From positions 101,857-165,856 of the forward strand of contig CAIQWT010000007.1 of NCBI GenBank assembly GCA_903875605.1: a DNA stretch of 64,000 nucleotides. The letters are read 5' to 3'. The position numbers and the translations under genes were made by a program. The notes under the pieces are model-generated. The model was given only the letters and a program-made list of their open reading frames with translations. It was not told where the DNA came from and ran no database searches. Of this stretch, positions 21,101 through 27,100 are shown one piece after another (positions within the stretch are counted from its first letter, which is position 1; each line of letters begins with the position of its first letter). Origin of the DNA: an uncultured Geobacteraceae bacterium (GTDB taxonomy: Bacteria; Desulfobacterota; Desulfuromonadia; Geobacterales; Pseudopelobacteraceae).

Positions 21101-24100
21101 CAGGAATCATCACAACCTTTGCAGGCAGGGGAATAGGCGATAACGGGCCGGCGACCAGTGCCGTTTTTGCCGGATATCCGAAAGACGTTGCCTTTGACGG
21201 TTTAGGAAACACGTATATTGCGGATAATTTTGAACGAATCCGCAAGGTCGATGCTTCAGGCACGATCACTACTTTTGCCGGGACCGGTAAAGGGGGATAT
21301 TCGGGCGACGGCGGACCGGCATCATCGGCACAGCTTAATTACCCCCTCGGCGTAGCTGCCGACAGCGCAGGGAACGTCTATATTTCTGATGACGGCAACG
21401 GGGTCATTCGCAAAGTGGATCCCGCAGGTATCATCACCACACTTGCTGCAGTCAGTCAGCCGATGGGTATTGCTGTTGATAGATTGGGCAATGTCTATGT
21501 TGCACAAGGCTGGAGTTCACGGATGGTCAAGAAAATCGATCCCTCCGGCACCGTAACAACCTTTGCCGGTACTGGAGTAAGCGGCGATTCCGGTGACGGT
21601 GGTCCTGCAACAGAGGCCACGTTCAATCAAGTTGGTTATGTTGCGGTTGACGCGGCGGGGAATGTTTATATTGGCGATACCGGCAGTCACCGCATCCGCA
21701 AAGTGGATGCCTACGGCATTATCTCGACCATTGCAGGCGACGGGAACATGTTGTCCGGTGCCGCCGCCGATGGCGTAAATGCTACCTCCACGAGTCTTGC
21801 CTGGCCGTATGGTGTTTCTGTTGACGGCGCGGGAAACGTCTATTTTGTGGACGGTGGTTACCCACGTATCAGAAAGGTTGATCCTTCCGGCATTATCACG
21901 ACCATTGCGGGAAGCGGAAGCACAGGCTATTTTGGTGACAATGGACCGGCACTAGATGCAATGTTTAATAATCCACTCGGTATTCGTGTGGACAGCGCAG
22001 GAAATGTCTACGTCGCAGACGAGGGCAGTATCCGCGTCAGAAAAATTACGCTTGCAGCGAGGGGAGGCACCATCAACCCTTCAACTCCACAGTCCGTTGC
22101 TGCTGGAGGAAGCGCAACCTTTGCCATCACCCCTGACTCGGGGTATAAAATTGTCGACGTTCTGGTTGACGGCACATCAGTGGGCGCTGTTCCAACATAC
22201 TCTTTCAGCGGACTGATCGCAAACCACGCCATTGGAGCGAGCTTCATCAACCAAGCACCGCCAACGGCCTCAATCACCAACACCCCTGTCACCTATACCG
22301 GTTCTGTGCAGACCGCCACGGTTGCCTGTCTTGGTGGCGGTGTGGCAACACTTGCCACCGGTGGCACCGGCACCAATGCCGGTTCATACCCCGCGACTGT
22401 TGACTGTGCTGCAAGTACCAACTATTCTGCAGCGACAGGTCTTTCTGTAGGCAATTTCGTGATCAGCAAGGCATCACCCACCGCATCAATAACCAACAGT
22501 CCGGTTGACTATAACGGTTCAGTTCAAACTGCCACTGTGGCTTGCCTTGGTGGAGGCACAGCAACATTGGCCAGCGGCGGTACCGGCACCAACGCCGGAT
22601 CATACCCGGCAACTGTCAATTGCGCTGCCAGCACCAACTATGCCTCGGCAACAGGCTTGAATGCCGGCAGCTTTGTAATCAACGCTGCCACTCCGACGGC
22701 AAACATAACCAATACACCGGTCACCTATAACGGCTCTGCTCAGACCGCCGCAGTTGCCTGTCTGGGAGGCGGCACCGCAACCCTTGCCAGCGGTGGCATC
22801 GGAACTAACGTCGGCACATATTCGGCAACAGTCGACTGTGCAGCCAGCACCAACTACGCTGCTGCAACAGGTTTGAACGCTGGTAACTTCGCTATCAACC
22901 CTGCAAATCCGACAGCAAGTATCACCAACAGCCCGGTTGCCTATAACGGTTCAGTTCAAAATGCCTTGGTGGCCTGCCTTGGTGGTGGAACTGCTACTCT
23001 TGCCACCGGTGGCAGCGGCACCAACGCCGGATCGTACCCGGCTACGGTTGACTGTGCGGCAAGCACCAACTACGCTGCGGCAACAGGACTCGCCGCTGGT
23101 AACTTCATAATCAGCCAGATCACCCCGACCGCTTCTGTTACCAGCAGTCCGATTACTTATAACGGCTCGCCGCAGGCTGCTACTGCTGCCTGTCTGGGCG
23201 GCGGCACCGCCAGTAACATTCTTGTTGGCGGCGCAGTCAGTCAGACAACTGCCGGTACTCATGCAGCAACGGTTGATTGTGCGGCAAGCACCAACTACAG
23301 TGCCGTAACTGGTATTTCAGCCGGTAACTTTGTCATCAGCAAGGCATCACCGACCGCATCAATAACCAACACGCCGGTAACATATAACAGTTCCGTTCAA
23401 ACTGCCACGGTGGCCTGCCTTGGTGGCGGTACGGCAGCCCTGACAAGTGGCGGCGGCGGTATCAACGCCGGTTCGTACCCCGCTACTGTTGACTGTGCGG
23501 CAAGCACCAACTACAACGCAGCAACAGGACTCGCCGCCGGTAGTTTCGTGATCAACCAGATCACCCCGACCGCTTCCGTAATTAACAGTCCAGTCATCTA
23601 CAACGGTTCACCGCAGGCCGCTACTGCCATCTGTCTGGGTGGCGGAGCGGCCAGCAACATTCTTAGCGGCGGAGCAGCGACCCAAACTAACGTCGGCACC
23701 TACGCCGTCACTGTTGACTGTGCCGCGAGCACCAACTACACCGCAACAGCAGGACTCGTCGCCGGTAACTTAATTATCAACAAGATAACCCCGGTTATCA
23801 GCTGGGCTAACCCGGCAGATATCACTTACGGTACTGCTTTAAGCGGCACCCAGTTGAATGCAACTTCTGGCGGAGTCGCCGGGACCTTCGTTTACACCCC
23901 GGCAAGTGGCACGGTTCTAAGCTCCGGAGCAGGTCAAACGCTGTCAGTAACCTTTACCCCAACCGATACGGCCAACTACAACACCCCGGCGGCAACAACC
24001 GTAACTATTAACGTTGCCATCAGCACCTTCACCATCACCCCCAGTGCAACCGCTGGCGGCACCATCAGCCCCAACACGGCGCAACTGGTGACCTTCAACG

Positions 24101-27100
24101 GCAGCATCGGCTTCACCATGACTCCAAACGCCGGCTTCACCATCATTGATGTCCTCGTTGACGGCAGTAGCATCGGCGCTGTCGGCAGCTACACCTTCAG
24201 CAACGTAGCCGCCAGTCACACCATTGCTGTAACATTTGCTGACATCACCGCTCCGGATGTTTCTATCGGCACCACTCCAGCCAGTTTGACCAACCAGACC
24301 ACGGCAATCTTCAACTTCAGCTCCACCGATGGCAGCGCTACCTTCGAATGCAACCTCGACGGAGCTAGCTACGGCAGCTGCGCCACTCCCCAGAGCTACA
24401 GCAGCTTGGCTGACGGTAGCCACAGCTTCAGCGTTCAGGCCCGAGATCTGGCCAACAACATCTCCGCCATCCCGGCCAGCTTCACCTGGACCATTGACAC
24501 CAGCGCGCCCGGCCTCAGCCTCGACAGCACACCGCCCTCGGTTACCGCAGCCACCAGCGCCACCTTCACCTTCTCATCACCGGACGGCAGCGCCACCTTC
24601 CAATGCAAACTGGACGGCGGCACAGCGAGCGCCTGCACATCGCCCCAAACATACAGCGGACTTGTCCAGGGGAGCCACACCTTCAGCGTCCAGGCAACAG
24701 ATAACGTCGGCAATCCTTCCAGCCCGGCTAACTTTGGCTGGATTGTTGACACCACACCACCCAATAACGACGGCATCGTCACCGCCACCTCCGGCAACGG
24801 GCAAGCCACTCTCTCTTGGACGCCATTCACTGACGCAGTCAGTAGCGTAAGCTCATATCTACTGGTCTACGGCACAAGCGGCACCATAGCAGCAGACTGC
24901 AGCAGCGGAACACCGGCATCATCGCCGCACACAGTAATCAGTCTCACCAACGGCACCACCTACGACTTCCGTATCTGCGGCGTCGATGCCGCCGGTAACA
25001 AATCGAGCGGCGTGGTGACCTCGGCCACCCCCCAGACTACCTACGTCACCATCAACCCGGCGAACACCGCCTTTGGAGCGCAAGCAACCGGCACCACTTC
25101 AACCTCCGCCACCTTCTCCATCACCAACGGCGGCCCGGTCAGCCTTAACATCACCAGCCTTGGCCTGGTCGGCGCCCAGTCGGGTGACTTCACCATTACC
25201 GGTGGTAGCTGCGGCATACAGCCGATCTTCCTGACATCAGCCGCCAGCTGCACTGTAGAGGTCGCCTTTGCCCCACAAACAGAAGCACTTGCCACCCGAA
25301 GCAGCGTCCTGGCCGCCGTGACTGACGAAGCCAACACGCCGACAGCATCAGCAACGCTGAGCGGCATCGCCACCGTAACAATCGCCGCCACTGCCGGTAC
25401 CGACGGCACTATTACCCCGGCCGGAACAACCACCAACAACTCCGGTTCCAGCCAGAGCTACACAATCACCGCCAACACCGGCTACCACGTAGCAGATGTC
25501 CTGGTTGACGGCGGCAGCGTTGGCGCCGTAAGCAGTTACAGCTTCAGCAACGTAACCGCCAACCACACCATCAGCGTCAGCTTCGCCATCAATGTGACTC
25601 CGGTAATCACCTGGGCTAATCCGGCGGACATAACGTACGGCACCGCTTTGAGCGCTACACAATTGAACGCCACATCTGGCGGATTAGCCGGAACCTTTGT
25701 CTACACACCGTCAAGCGGCACGCTGTCGGCCGGGACACAAACTCTGTCGGTTACGTTTACGCCGACAGATACGACCAACTACACGGCCACAACAAAAACA
25801 GTGACTCTGGCCGTCAACCAGGCAGCTCCTGTTGTGACCTGGGCAACGCCAGCAGCCATCACCTACGGCACCGTACTTTCAGCAACACAATTGAATGCCA
25901 CCGCCAGCGTTGCCGGAACCTTCGCCTACACCCCGGATTTGGGAACTACTCCAACTGCCGGAACACAAACTCTGTCGGTGACTTTCACCCCGACGGATGC
26001 AATCAACTATACGGCCGCAACAAAAACAGTGACTCTGGTAGTCAATCCGGCAGCTCCGGTCGTGACCTGGGCGACGCCAGCAGCAATTACTTATGGAACT
26101 GCCCTGACAGGAACTCAGCTGAATGCCACTGCTAGCGTTGCCGGAACCTTCGCCTACACCCCGGCTTTGGGAACTACTCCAACTGCCGGAACGCAAACTC
26201 TGTCGGTGACCTTCAACCCGACTGATGCAACCAACTACTCGACCGCAACAAAAACGGTCAGTCTTGTAGTTAGCCAGTTAGCTCCGATCATCACCTGGGC
26301 TAACCCTGCTTCAATCACTTACGGCACGGCACTGTCAGCAACGCAGCTGAATGCGACGTCCAGCGTCGCCGGAACCTTTGTCTACTCCCCGTCAAGCGGC
26401 ACGCTGTCTGCCGGGACACAAGCTCTGTCGGTAACTTTTACGCCAACCGATGCAATCAACTATGCAACCGCGACAGCGATAGTAACCCTTACTGTCAACC
26501 AATCCACCCCGGTTATTACATGGGCCAATCCTGCCGCAATAACCTACGGCACGGCTTTGAATGCTACGCAGCTTAACGCCGCTGCCAGCGCCGCAGGAAC
26601 CTTCATTTATAATCCGGCCAACGGTACGAATCTGGCTGCCGGGGCAGGCCAATCACTATCTGTGACCTTCATACCGACTGATGCCGACAACTACACCGCT
26701 CAAGCAGCGACTGTTACTATTGATGTTACCTCTGCCGCCGACAGAGTGACGCCTAATGTCATTACCTTCGCTATTTCAGCGACAGCAACAACATTGACCG
26801 TGCCGATCACCACCTTCAGCGCCACCGACAATGTTGGTGTTTCGGGCTACCTGCTCTCTGAAAGCGCGACGCCTCTCCCTGCGTCAGACCCGGCATGGAC
26901 AACTACAGCGCCAGTTTCTTATTTATTCACCAGTTACGGCTTTAAAACGCTGTACGCCTTTACCCGTGACGCTGCGGGGAACATCTCCGCCGCGCTTCCT
27001 GCAACGGTTGCCATCACTCTGCCGGACACCACCCTGCCGACAGTAACCGCCATAACAATACCGGCCACAGCCACTACTCTGACGCTGCCGGTTATCGCAT

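Noticed and set aside
22261..23790. Regular 216-nt repeats that might suggest a CRISPR-like array or satellite
   Set aside because: Repeats are in frame, encode a constant protein unit, and have no short direct repeat plus unique spacer structure.
23944..24423. 159-codon minus-strand open frame
   Set aside because: Antisense of InlB-B-like and Ig domains of the giant gene; Gly/Val/Ala-rich with no recognisable features.
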